From Sporisorium sorghi (Eukaryota > Basidiomycota > Ustilaginomycetes > Ustilaginales > Ustilaginaceae): DNA of 64,000 nucleotides. Location: contig JALCCG010000001.1 in the NCBI GenBank assembly GCA_023212695.1, forward strand, positions 310,001-374,000, read 5' to 3'. The notes under the pieces are model-generated. The model was given only the letters and a program-made list of their open reading frames with translations, had not been told where the DNA came from and made no database searches. Positions 34,238-43,398 of the stretch are shown here, in pieces. The position numbers were made by a program, and so were the translations under genes. Numbering within the stretch: the first letter of the stretch is position 1; each line of letters begins with the position of its first letter.

Positions 34238-35206
34238 TCACTTGAAACAATACCCCTCCAGGGTCGCAACAAGTGAAGACGGAATGTCTATTTCATTCTT
34301 AATATTGCTTCCTCCTGGAATATAAATTCCTTTGGAGGACAATCGTTCGACCTGAGACGCTAATCGTGTGGAAAAACCGGGAGAGAGTAGTTGGGGGTCC
34401 AGCGCCACTATAAATAGGCCAACACCAGGCGAGGTTCTCCCTTCATCAAAGGATGGAGCATCAAGTGACCAATTGGCACCCGTCATACCTGCGGCGAATA
34501 TTTCAACCATGAGCGCGATATTGGCGCCTCGTGACCCCCCAAAAGCAAGCAACGCGCCCTTGAGAGCTTCACGTGAATCATTAGTACTTTGCCCCCTTCC
34601 ATCGATGGCCCAGCCTTCGGGAATCATCTCTCCCCGTTCTGCCGCTTTCCGTATATTTACAAACGCTGTAGCGCTAGATGCCTGATCCAAAACCAAGGGA
34701 GCCCTGTTATCGACAGGCGCGGCAAATGCGAGAGGATTGGTGCCATAAACAGCCTCCTTACTTTGTCCCGCGGTCATTAAAGCAGGTCCATTGCTGGTAG
34801 CTATAGCTACCAATCCTTTATGGGCAAGCCGCCTGACATAATAGCCCAGCTCTCCAGCAGTATAGCTGTTCTTTAACGAGAGTACGGTTACTCCATAAGT
34901 GCTTGCCCGTGTTTGCAGTTCCTCGAAAGCGTTATCGAAAGCAAGTTGGGCGATACCACCCTTGGCGTCGGCCTGAATGATGGTAGGCGTTGGATAGAAA
35001 AGCGCCGGCTCTTCTGTACCAGAAATGCGTCCGCATAAAAATCCTTCCAGATAGTCGGGAAGATGGGCAAATCCAACCGAAGTCCGACCTGAACATTCTG
35101 CATCGATAGTCGCTTCAGCAAGAGAAATTGCCACCGCCATGCTTGCTCCAGCAGCAACACATACGCGAATAGCGAATTCCCTTGCACTATTAAGATCGTA
35201 TCGCAT
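34238..35206 (-). CDS. malate/L-lactate/ureidoglycolate dehydrogenase family oxidoreductase
   Basis: 322 residues of the Ldh_2 family, an NAD(P)-dependent fold unrelated to classic Rossmann LDHs. Signature blocks are DAECSGRTSVGFAHLPDYLE, GIAQLAFDNAFEELQTRA, NSYTAGELGYYVRRLAHKG, TSNGPALMTAGQSKEAVYGT NPLAFAAP and LVLDQASSATAF. The alignment covers nearly the whole family length. It would oxidise a 2-hydroxy acid; the exact substrate is not readable. ATG at 35206 with a weak AGGA site. No operon partner. Confidence 0.8.
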   Translation of the reverse strand: MRYDLNSAREFAIRVCVAAGASMAVAISLAEATIDAECSGRTSVGFAHLPDYLEGFLCGRISGTEEPALFYPTPTIIQADAKGGIAQLAFDNAFEELQTRASTYGVTVLSLKNSYTAGELGYYVRRLAHKGLVAIATSNGPALMTAGQSKEAVYGTNPLAFAAPVDNRAPLVLDQASSATAFVNIRKAAERGEMIPEGWAIDGRGQSTNDSREALKGALLAFGGSRGANIALMVEIFAAGMTGANWSLDAPSFDEGRTSPGVGLFIVALDPQLLSPGFSTRLASQVERLSSKGIYIPGGSNIKNEIDIPSSLVATLEGYCFK

Positions 35207-35446
35207 GGGCTATAATCCTGAAACTCGAATGAATTTGTGGCTTTAATAGGGTGGGCAAGATTGCGAACGGTCTAATCACTGTTTTCTTGTTTCCCTTCAG
35301 CATTTTGTCACACTCCCGGTCTAACTTTCTCTTTGAAACGCGCAAACCATTTCTCATAATTATATCATAAATAAATCTTGGCCTAGACAAGCCATTGAAA
35401 CCTAATTTCGTCATGTTTAACTACTAGTATCAGCTCTCAAAAGGAG

Positions 35447-35467
35447 CATGTTTTTGTCCCTCGACAC
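35447..35467 (-). repeat. dispersed repeat, copy K (right end only)
   Basis: CATGTTTTTGTCCCTCGACA is the right tip of the family (compare GTTCTTGTCCCTCGACAGG in copy C). It ends 8 bp from the stop of the minus-strand gene at 35475, the same relation as in the full copies. Confidence 0.5.
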
Positions 35468-35474
35468 AATGATA

Positions 35475-35834
35475 TTATTTTTTTTCGTAAAAATAACCCT
35501 TTATTATTACCTGGTTTGTATCTTCGGTCACTACCTCATCCATATCTCGGTTGGCAACTTCATCTCGTGGAAATTGTTTGGGAAATGGAGCATAATAAAA
35601 ATCTACATGTTCAGTTACTACTTTTTCCGCTGGTTCCGTTCGAGCTTTTCTGTCGTATTCGATTTTCCAATCTGGTAATGCTTCTTTTGGTGGAGTAACG
35701 TCATGAATAGTCGAGTCTACAACTTGCTTACTATCTATAAGTTCTCTGATTATAAAAAATGCGCCCATTAATACAAGACAACATGATGAAATGACTATAG
35801 TTCTTCTTATATACTTCTTATTATTTATGATCAC
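35475..35834 (-). CDS. small membrane-anchored extracytoplasmic protein
   Basis: 119 residues from a GTG behind AGGGGTGA. A lysine/arginine N-terminus (NNKKYIRR) precedes one hydrophobic helix (TIVISSCCLVLMGAFFIIREL), then a polar domain rich in acidic residues. It has no lipobox and no AxA cleavage site. No family is recognised. Confidence 0.5.
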   Translation of the reverse strand: MIINNKKYIRRTIVISSCCLVLMGAFFIIRELIDSKQVVDSTIHDVTPPKEALPDWKIEYDRKARTEPAEKVVTEHVDFYYAPFPKQFPRDEVANRDMDEVVTEDTNQVIIKGYFYEKK

Positions 35835-36249
35835 TCACCCCTGTTGGTCGGGAATCCTTCCACATAATCCTCTAAATCCGCTGTATGAAGAATATACCAT
35901 CGGCTCAGTCACGGAAACAGAATTAGCCCATTCATATTAAGGCATGATGGATCACACTGGGATGATCTTTTCGCCTTTGTTAGCCGAATTTCACTTCAGA
36001 AAACCCACGAATACAAAGATCCTTTTCAGCAAAGCGTTCACACTCCTCCTTCAATTGGCTGTGCTATTCTTAAAATAGACGCTGATCCTGCTACTTTAGT
36101 TGGATCTTGTTTTGAAAGCTAATTCACGATATCGGAAAAACGATAACCCAAGCATAACTTTCTCTCTGTTATATAGAGCAGATAACTATCAGCTACTTCA
36201 TGCTGTCTGTGGTTTAGCGAGGTCAATTGGCGTTCGTACGCAGCACGGT
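35835..36249. other. 415-bp intergenic stretch
   Basis: No supported gene. A 77-codon frame on the plus strand (35889-36122) is free of stops and has coding-like composition but no start codon and no recognised family; see findings. Confidence 0.4.
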
Positions 36250-36953
36250 CTAACGCTGACGAACGTTAGCTTTGACGGCTTCTCGGATCGGCATGGATCC
36301 AGTATTGAGTTCGAGAATCTGCTGGCTGATGCGGGGTTCGTGAAGCAACTCGGCAAGAGTCTCAGCGACATCAGCGCGAGCTATCTGTCCGTCGGACTCG
36401 GCGGGCCCTAGTGAAACGGAGCCAATTCCGGGATCGTCAACAAGCAAGGATGGGCGAAGAATCAGCCAATCTAGATCACTACGACTAAGCGCGATGTCTG
36501 CTTTCTTCTTCGCTGCAAAGTAATACTCCACTTCGTCGCCAAGGTCCCGCTCACGCCAAGACTCAGGGAGTACTGAAACCAGCGCAAGACGGTTGACTCC
36601 TGCCTGGCGAGTTGCTTCGATCGCTTTTGCGACGCGTGATCATCAATCGCCATTGTGTCCCCCATGCTGCCGCCATTAGACCCTGCACTGAATACAATGA
36701 CGTCAGCGTTACCGAAGGCTGCCGCAAGCTCTTCCACGGCCATGTTACTCAGATCTCCGACTACCGCATCCATGCCCTGCGCTGCGAAGTCTGCCCGCTG
36801 TTCATCGCGGCGTACGAGCCCGTGAACGGTATCTCCCTTGGACAGAAGCTTCTGCGCTAGCAGACCGCCGACCTTGCCCGTAATTCCGATGATGAACACA
36901 TGCAGGCTTTTATTGTCACTTACTGTATCATTAAGCAATTTACTTCTTGCCAT
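36250..36953 (-). pseudogene. NAD(P)-binding atypical SDR, frameshifted
   Basis: The N-terminal frame (36953 down to about 36634) has the dinucleotide motif FIIGITGKVGGLLAQKLLS, then RRDEQRADFAAQGMDAVVGD and a VFSAGSNGGS block. Near 36633 the frame breaks; a neighbouring frame continues as VAKAIEATRQAGVNRLALVS and, later, ALSRSDLDWLILRPSLLVDD through to the stop at 36250. The shift is explained by the loss of one base near GCGTCGC. Otherwise the protein would be about 234 residues, the normal length for the YwnB/SDR_a5-type family. A real single-base deletion or a sequencing error could cause it. Confidence 0.85.
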
Positions 36954-37083
36954 GGTTTTTCATCTCTCTTTCGTTGTTATGGCTTGATATGAAACTCTCA
37001 GTTGAGTCCATCATATCATTATGAAAAAGCGGTACCGAGAATTAGAGCGAGCCATCTTCAAAAACCTCAGCTAGAATGGAGAT

Positions 37084-37198
37084 TGCGAAGACAGCATTCG
37101 AGAGGAGTTTTGAACATGGCTCAATATCAGATTACCCTAGATTCACAGCTCTGCATCAGCCTTTTCACAGGAAATTCTCAGAATGCAGGTGTTCCCAA
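37084..37198 (+). mobile_element. IS256-family transposase, 5' scar
   Basis: A leader-like stretch with GAGGAG precedes the ATG at 37116, then MAQYQITLDSQLCISLFTGN and SQNAGVPNP, the conserved beginning of a family of IS256-type transposases found in Paenibacillus and Geobacillus. The match stops after about 28 codons and nothing else of the transposase follows, so this is a terminal remnant of a lost IS. A second remnant of the same start lies at 39872-39932. Confidence 0.6.
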
Positions 37199-37354
37199 TC
37201 CTAATATTGATACTCCATCAAAGAAATTTGATCACCCAGATTTAAATTGAAATTAGTATTATTGAAGTTATGGAGGGTAGAACGTCCATTGCATTCATAG
37301 GAGCAGCGCGATAAGATTTTAGTTAATACATAGCATAAACTTGGAGGCTCTTTC

Positions 37355-38206
37355 ATGATAAATAACAGACCTGTACCTTGGCGAGAAGTTTTTATAGACG
37401 AGGTCACTCACACCATCACGGGCAATGTACAGATTTACGAGTCATTTCCGATTCCACAATTGCGGACGGAGCGCAGAATTTGGATTTATTTGCCGAGAAG
37501 TTATAACGAAAGCAATCGCAGCTTCCCGGTCTACTACATGCAGGATGGCCAGAACGTGTTTGATCAAGCGACGTCTTGGGGATGCGAGTGGGGTGTCGAC
37601 GAGACACTGGAACAGATGGCACTGGAGGACCCGGAACTGGAGGTGATCGTGGTCGCTATCGATCATGGGGGTGACGACCGCAACCATGAATATAACTTTA
37701 CGATCAACGCGGAGTACAACTTCGGGGGCAAGGGTGCGGCGTATGCGGATTTCCTGGCGGAGACACTTAAACCCTATATCGACAGCCACTACAGGACGCT
37801 TCCTGAAGCGGAGTTTACGACCATTGCTGGAAGTTCGTTTGGTGCTTACGTCTCGTTGTATACGGCTATTCGCTATCCGGATCAGTTTGGTCGTGTGGGC
37901 GGGGTTTCCTTTGTCATGTGGCACGACAGTGGCGGGATCATCCAATTGATTCAAGAGTCGGACCTCTCCCCTGCGCTTCGCGTCTATCTAAGCATTGGAG
38001 AACTGGAAACCGACAATCCCGACTTCAATCGGCTTGCCTGCGAGCATGTCGCATTGGTACACCAGACCTTGATAGCATCAGGGGTTCCCGAGAAGCAGAT
38101 TCGATTCGATATAATTCCTGGCGGAACACATCACGAATCCACGTGGAGCGTGCTGTTTCCTGAAGTACATCGATGGCTGCAGCAGCCATCGGACGGATAT
38201 GCGTAA
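37355..38206 (+). CDS. alpha/beta-hydrolase esterase (esterase D/enterochelin-esterase-like)
   Basis: 283 residues. Nucleophile elbow GSSFGA (GxSxG), preceded by the family pattern RRIWIYLPRSYNESNRSFPV, YYMQDGQNVFD, and followed by GGTHHESTW with the catalytic His. It belongs to the putative esterase family (Esterase PF00756, with feruloyl esterase, esterase D and Fes). It lacks a signal peptide, so it acts in the cytoplasm. ATG at 37355 behind TTGGAGG. It lies between the IS256 scar and a convergent MerR gene. Substrate unknown. Confidence 0.88.
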   Translation: MINNRPVPWREVFIDEVTHTITGNVQIYESFPIPQLRTERRIWIYLPRSYNESNRSFPVYYMQDGQNVFDQATSWGCEWGVDETLEQMALEDPELEVIVVAIDHGGDDRNHEYNFTINAEYNFGGKGAAYADFLAETLKPYIDSHYRTLPEAEFTTIAGSSFGAYVSLYTAIRYPDQFGRVGGVSFVMWHDSGGIIQLIQESDLSPALRVYLSIGELETDNPDFNRLACEHVALVHQTLIASGVPEKQIRFDIIPGGTHHESTWSVLFPEVHRWLQQPSDGYA

Positions 38207-38236
38207 GAGGAAACTGCAAAAGCCGCTTATTACGAC

Positions 38237-38743
38237 TTATTTTGCTGAGGAAGGTAATTTGCCCGTTTTGGCCGATTCGGAGAAATAAATCATCTCAACA
38301 GGTGAGATGGGCTTTGGTCTCACTTGCCTCACCTTTTGCTCTAATAAGTCATCTTGAGTTTCACCTGAGCAGTCCCGTCGATACCTGCCCTCCTCCAACT
38401 TCATGTCGATAAAATCGACGACCTGCTGCAGCGAGTTGATCTGGCTGACCATATTATCCCGATGGCTCCTTAAAAGTTCCACCAGCTCGGGATATTCCGC
38501 GGGATCGGTATCGGCGGAGATTGCCAGAAAAGGGCGCATTTGCTCTAGCGGCATCCCCGTTTTTTTCAGGCATGGTATCAGCCGGATCGTATGGATATCC
38601 TCCTCCCGGTAGATGCGATGCCCGTTGTCCTTCCGCTCTGCACGAGGCAGCAGCGCAATCTTTTCGTAATAACGGATCGTATCCTCCGTAATTCCGGTTA
38701 ACTCGGCGGTTTGCTTTATTGTGTAGAATCGCTCTTCCTTCAT
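38237..38743 (-). CDS. MerR-family regulator (AdhR/NmlR-like)
   Basis: 168 residues. HTH at 7-28 (YTIKQTAELTGITEDTIRYY), wing REEDIHTIRLIPCLKKTGM, and a coiled-coil dimerisation helix around MVSQINSLQQVVDFIDMKLE. No typical metal-binding Cys pairs; a single Cys (RDCSGE) could allow thiol or aldehyde sensing. Divergent from an SDR gene; both promoters have 19-bp spacers with the CTTGACTTGGAG element (38776-38806 and 38844-38874), as known for AdhR-type activators. It most likely activates the SDR gene in response to an electrophile. Start at ATG behind GGAGGG. Confidence 0.88.
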   Translation of the reverse strand: MKEERFYTIKQTAELTGITEDTIRYYEKIALLPRAERKDNGHRIYREEDIHTIRLIPCLKKTGMPLEQMRPFLAISADTDPAEYPELVELLRSHRDNMVSQINSLQQVVDFIDMKLEEGRYRRDCSGETQDDLLEQKVRQVRPKPISPVEMIYFSESAKTGKLPSSAK

Positions 38744-38775
38744 CCTGTTCCCTCCTGAGGCTTGTGTTTCTGTGC

Positions 38776-38806
38776 ATTATACATCTTGGTGCTGGCTCCA
38801 AGTCAA
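38776..38806 (-). promoter_or_regulatory. merR promoter with 19-bp spacer
   Basis: On the minus strand TTGACT (38801-38806) and TATAAT (38776-38781) are 19 bp apart. The spacer carries TTGGAGCCAGCACCAA, an imperfect dyad. The elongated spacer is a hallmark of MerR-regulated promoters and suggests autoregulation. Confidence 0.75.
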
Positions 38807-38843
38807 GTTTCTAATTGTTTAGAAAAAAACTTGGTTTCGCGCC

Positions 38844-38874
38844 TTGACTTGGAGTCGACTTCAACTTGTAGAGT
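38844..38874 (+). promoter_or_regulatory. MerR-dependent promoter of the SDR gene
   Basis: TTGACT (38844-38849) and TAGAGT (38869-38874) are 19 bp apart, and the spacer region contains the dyad TTGGAGTCGACTTCAA (38849-38864). The element CTTGACTTGGAGTCGACTTC matches the operator type of AdhR/NmlR-like MerR regulators. It lies about 45 bp before the SDR start. Confidence 0.82.
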
Positions 38875-38920
38875 GTGAGCTATCAGGGCAAATACCCTGG
38901 AGATCAGGAGGAGATGCACA

Positions 38921-39778
38921 ATGAACAAGAATCCACGTGAACATATCGCATTAATTACAGGTGCAAGCGCCGGGATCGGGTTGGAATTAACACGAAAGTT
39001 GCTGTCAGAGGACTGGCAGGTGATTGCTTTGAACCGTTCCGACTTTCCGGCGGAGGATGTGAGCATCCAACATGCAATAAAGAGTGGATCACTTCGACTT
39101 TATAAAACAGATGATCTTGCCGATTATGCCAGCTTGAGACGTACTTTGGAAGAGATTAATCGCAAGGAGCAGCGAATTGATATTTTGTTCAATAACGCCG
39201 GAGGGTCCTTTCCCGAGCTGAGTTATTCGAAACAAGGACGCGAGAAGCATTATGAGCTGTTGACGGTCGTTCCGTATATTATTCTGATGGAGTTGAAGGA
39301 ACTCCTAAAAGCGGGTCGCTTAAAAACGGTGATCAACACCTCATCTTCAGCGCTAAAATTTACTAAAGAGTTCAGTATCGATATCCTGGAACGTCCCAAA
39401 ACCTTCCGCAAGCTGCTTGGTCCTTACTCGACATCAAAGCTGGCTCTTTCACTCTGGACTCAGGCCATAGCGGCGCAGCTTGTCAAGGATGACATCAAGA
39501 TTCGCAGCGTTGACCCAGGTAGCAATAATACGCTAAGAAAAGGAAAACAATCCGGATTGCCCTTTTTGATTGAAATATTAATGAAGCTATTTTTCTCCCC
39601 TCCTACTCACGGCGCGAACAAGCTGTATGAAGGAGCTTTAGGGGAACACCACAATAAAACTGGCGTGTATTTGCTGAAAGGCCAGGTTGCGGAATTAAAA
39701 TTCAAAGACCAGGCATCAAACGTTCTGGAAAGAATTCAAGCCGTTTATGAACACGAATTTTTACAACGTAACTTTTAA
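38921..39778 (+). CDS. short-chain dehydrogenase/reductase
   Basis: 285 residues of classical SDR type: cofactor motif TGASAGIGLELTRKLL (residues 13-28), DILFNNAGG, VINTSSSALKF with the catalytic Ser and YSTSK with Tyr and Lys, then VDPGSNNTLRKGK. NAD(P)H-dependent reductase/dehydrogenase, substrate unknown; similar genes are annotated as retinol-dehydrogenase-like. ATG at 38921 after AGGAGGAG. Controlled by the divergent MerR promoter at 38844. In AdhR-like systems the target reduces toxic carbonyls. Confidence 0.88.
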   Translation: MNKNPREHIALITGASAGIGLELTRKLLSEDWQVIALNRSDFPAEDVSIQHAIKSGSLRLYKTDDLADYASLRRTLEEINRKEQRIDILFNNAGGSFPELSYSKQGREKHYELLTVVPYIILMELKELLKAGRLKTVINTSSSALKFTKEFSIDILERPKTFRKLLGPYSTSKLALSLWTQAIAAQLVKDDIKIRSVDPGSNNTLRKGKQSGLPFLIEILMKLFFSPPTHGANKLYEGALGEHHNKTGVYLLKGQVAELKFKDQASNVLERIQAVYEHEFLQRNF

Positions 39779-39810
39779 GTTAGTTGAACAGAGGCAGCTG
39801 ATCTCGTAAA

Positions 39811-39932
39811 CGGCAGCTTCTGCGCCAGCAGTCCGCTGATCTTGCCCATTATCCCAACGATGAACACATCCATACCCTGGATTCACAGCTTGTGCATCAG
39901 TATTTTGCAGGAAAATCTCAGGATGCAAGAAG
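39811..39932. repeat. second copy of the oxidoreductase-5'/IS256-5' scar
   Basis: 39811-39871 resembles 36843-36903, the start of the frameshifted oxidoreductase, at about 80 % by eye. 39872-39932 resembles 37132-37189, the IS256 transposase start (LDSQLVHQYFAGKSQDA). In this copy the two pieces are directly joined, whereas at 36.9-37.2 kb they are separated by about 230 bp. Both pieces have the same orientation as at the first site. Confidence 0.6.
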
Positions 39933-39944
39933 GCACAACCTCAT

Positions 39945-40928
<984 letters not shown>

Positions 40929-41108
40929 AATCATTTCCTTTCTTAACCGTTTTTTTTCAAGTCCACAATTTTGTATATGTTATATACCCATAGTAATTTT
41001 CTGCGCGAAAAATTTCAAATGCCTATGATGAATGTTTTATCATGCCTAATATGTATCGTATAATCATCAGGAAACCATCCATCAGATTATGAAAGGATGA
41101 TATGAAAA

Positions 41109-41990
41109 ATGGATATTCGTGTGTTTAAGTATTTTTTGACGGTGGCTAAAGTTGGAAACATAACAAAAGCAGCAGAAATCCTTCATGTTACACAGCCTAC
41201 CCTAAGCAGGCAGCTGATGGACCTTGAAGAAGAATTGGGGACTCGTTTATTTATACGCGGCAAAAGACAGATCACACTAACCAATAGCGGTCTTTTGTTT
41301 CAACAAAGAGTCAAAGAAATGGTTTCTCTCTTAGATAAGACAGAAAGAGATCTGGCAGAACAAAAAGATTTGATTGGTGGAGTGGTTTCTGTTGGTTGTG
41401 TAGAGTCCACGGTATCAAAAACTTTGCCAGAATGGTTAGAGAAATTTTCGAATCAGCACCCTAGGGTGCAATATGAATTGTATAGTGCAGATGGAGATGA
41501 CATTCGGGAGAAACTTGACCGAGGAAATGTAGATATCGGAATTCTATTGGAACCGATTGAAACCGCTAAATATGACTATATTCGATTGCCTCATCAGGAA
41601 AAGTGGGGGATTCTGATGAGACGTGATGATCCTCTAGCCGAAAAAAAGTCTGTTAGTATCCAAGATATCCTTTCCTTACCCTTGATTGTACCCCGACGTA
41701 CCATTGTACAGAATGAAATTACAAGCTGGCTTGGTGTTGAGGAGGATAACCTTTGTATTATTGCATCACATAATTTATTGACGAATGCTATGCTGTTGGT
41801 GGAAAGGAAACTTGGATATGCAATATGTGTGGGTGGAGCCTATACAATCCGGGAAAGCAGCAGCACTTGTTTTGTTCCTTTTGAACCTGAACGAATTACT
41901 ACCCATGTCATCGCTTGGAACAAGAATAAGATTTTCAGCCCAGCTACTGCACACTTTATTCAATTTATAAAGGAAACATATCATTCGTGA
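41109..41990 (+). CDS. LysR-family transcriptional regulator
   Basis: 293 residues. HTH in the first 60 (FLTVAKVGNITKAAEILHVT, QPTLSRQLMDLEEELGTRLF), then a periplasmic-binding-like effector domain (GGVVSVGCVESTVSKTLP; DDIREKLDRGNVDIGILLEP). ATG at 41109, with an AAAGGA site 11 nt upstream. The 180-bp divergent region with the AKR gene contains AT-rich dyads and a TATAAT at 41059-41064. Expected to control the AKR gene in response to a small ligand. Confidence 0.9.
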   Translation: MDIRVFKYFLTVAKVGNITKAAEILHVTQPTLSRQLMDLEEELGTRLFIRGKRQITLTNSGLLFQQRVKEMVSLLDKTERDLAEQKDLIGGVVSVGCVESTVSKTLPEWLEKFSNQHPRVQYELYSADGDDIREKLDRGNVDIGILLEPIETAKYDYIRLPHQEKWGILMRRDDPLAEKKSVSIQDILSLPLIVPRRTIVQNEITSWLGVEEDNLCIIASHNLLTNAMLLVERKLGYAICVGGAYTIRESSSTCFVPFEPERITTHVIAWNKNKIFSPATAHFIQFIKETYHS

Positions 41991-42061
41991 TATTCATCCC
42001 TGATCTATTAGATATCCACTGGGTTCACGGTCATTTCGAGAGTTTGTTTCTTGAATGGTTA

Positions 42062-42979
42062 TCAGTCTGACTCACCCATATTTGCTTGTATCACGTCCTC
42101 CCAATTGGTATTAAGCATCATCTCGGAAGAATCCCCATGAAATGCCTTCATGGCTTCCTGATCATCAAGCAGCTGATATCTCATCCAAGCCGTCAAGTAC
42201 CCCCTATGATTGCCACCATTGCCTTCAATCGCTGTATGAGCTGCACCTTTGGCCATCCCCATCATCACTGGCGTGCTTGCGTTCGTACTGTGCAAGGCTA
42301 ATTGATTCGTTGATACCGGCGAGATTAGAAAATCTCGTGTACCGCCCATAATGAAGAAGGGAACGGTAATACGCGATGTATCGTACACATCTTCCGGATC
42401 ACAATGCTTCAAATCCGGGAGAGCGATGGATACAACCGTCTTAATCAACGATCCGCTTTTATAGTTGGTATGAGCATTAATGACCCCCGTAGACCCTTGA
42501 GAATGTCCAGCCGCACCAATATGTTCTATTTGTACTTTTTGATAAAACAAGCTGTTTGCTCGTTCGTTTTCATATTTCAAATAATCAATAGCCCCCACAA
42601 TTTCTTTGCCTGTTCCTGTTGTCTTGCTATAGGAATCGATTACAATGAATCCCCAGCTTGCTAGATGAGTGAAGAGCTCATCATAACGATCTGGCGTGGC
42701 ATCTGTTCCATTTCCCCATGAAATAATAGGATAGGTTTCGTCTCCTTGAAATGCGGGGTAGTATACTCTAAATAAAGCCTCCCCGCTCGAACTCTTCACT
42801 TCTTCCAACTTTACAGAATGGCTTCCTTGCTGTGCATATCGCTGCTCAATGCTTCCTTCTGCCAGTTCGGGTACATTGGAATGAATGATGATTTGCATGA
42901 AAATGGTTATTGAAACTGCAACGATAAGAACTAAAGTTGATACCCATAACATCCACTTTCGTTTTTTCAACACCGGCAT
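42062..42979 (-). CDS. secreted or anchored alpha/beta hydrolase (chlorophyllase/cutinase-like)
   Basis: 305 residues. A cationic start and one hydrophobic segment (WMLWVSTLVLIVAVSITIFM, about 9-28) act as signal peptide or anchor. Nucleophile elbow GHSQGST, oxyanion-side YPIISWGNGTDATPDRYDEL, and a late TRDFLISP and AAHTAIEGN supplying Asp and His. The pattern fits the chlorophyllase/PET-hydrolase-like dienelactone lineage. A polyester or lipid ester substrate is possible, but unproven. Start at ATG behind AGAGG. No operon partner. Confidence 0.8.
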   Translation of the reverse strand: MPVLKKRKWMLWVSTLVLIVAVSITIFMQIIIHSNVPELAEGSIEQRYAQQGSHSVKLEEVKSSSGEALFRVYYPAFQGDETYPIISWGNGTDATPDRYDELFTHLASWGFIVIDSYSKTTGTGKEIVGAIDYLKYENERANSLFYQKVQIEHIGAAGHSQGSTGVINAHTNYKSGSLIKTVVSIALPDLKHCDPEDVYDTSRITVPFFIMGGTRDFLISPVSTNQLALHSTNASTPVMMGMAKGAAHTAIEGNGGNHRGYLTAWMRYQLLDDQEAMKAFHGDSSEMMLNTNWEDVIQANMGESD

Positions 42980-43273
42980 AGACGTGACCTCTACGATAGT
43001 CTATAGACTTCTCTATCGTGTTCTCTGTTAAAATATGAAACTGAATGGATATACGTTGAAAGAGGTAGTTATGTTTCGTTATACGCGAATTTCTTTTATT
43101 CACAACGTTTCATGCTGATTCAAGTTATACAACTCGGATGCAGCGTGCGCACTCCTCCCTGTGTGCACGCTGCGTGGTTCAGGGCATGTTTGGATGACTG
43201 GTTGACCATATGTCTAATCGATCTTGGCAGGATGCATATGCTCTATAAGAAAGTTCATTGTTCGTTGAGCCAC

Positions 43274-43360
43274 ACAAGTTCTTGTCCAGTCGAAGACAGA
43301 ATTTGTACCCAGTAAAACAAAAAAAGCCGCTTGGATAGCGACTTTTAATGAGACCATTTA
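43274..43360 (-). repeat. dispersed terminator-carrying repeat, copy E
   Basis: CACAAGTTCTTGTCC, GAAGACAGAATTTGTACC, AGTAAAACAAAAAAA, then the hairpin GCCGCTTGGATAGCGAC (43326-43342) with a mutated loop side. On the minus strand a TTTTTTTGTTTTAC run follows. It lies about 40 bp 3' of the stop of the SLH gene. It is the rightmost copy seen in the window. Confidence 0.8.
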
Positions 43361-43398
43361 TGTCATCTGCGTCTTTATTTCTGTTGTCGCTTGCCCGA

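Noticed and set aside
35190..35414. 74-codon frame on the minus strand upstream of the Ldh_2 gene
   Set aside because: No ribosome site, overlaps the Ldh_2 start, composition unlike a protein and no recognised family.
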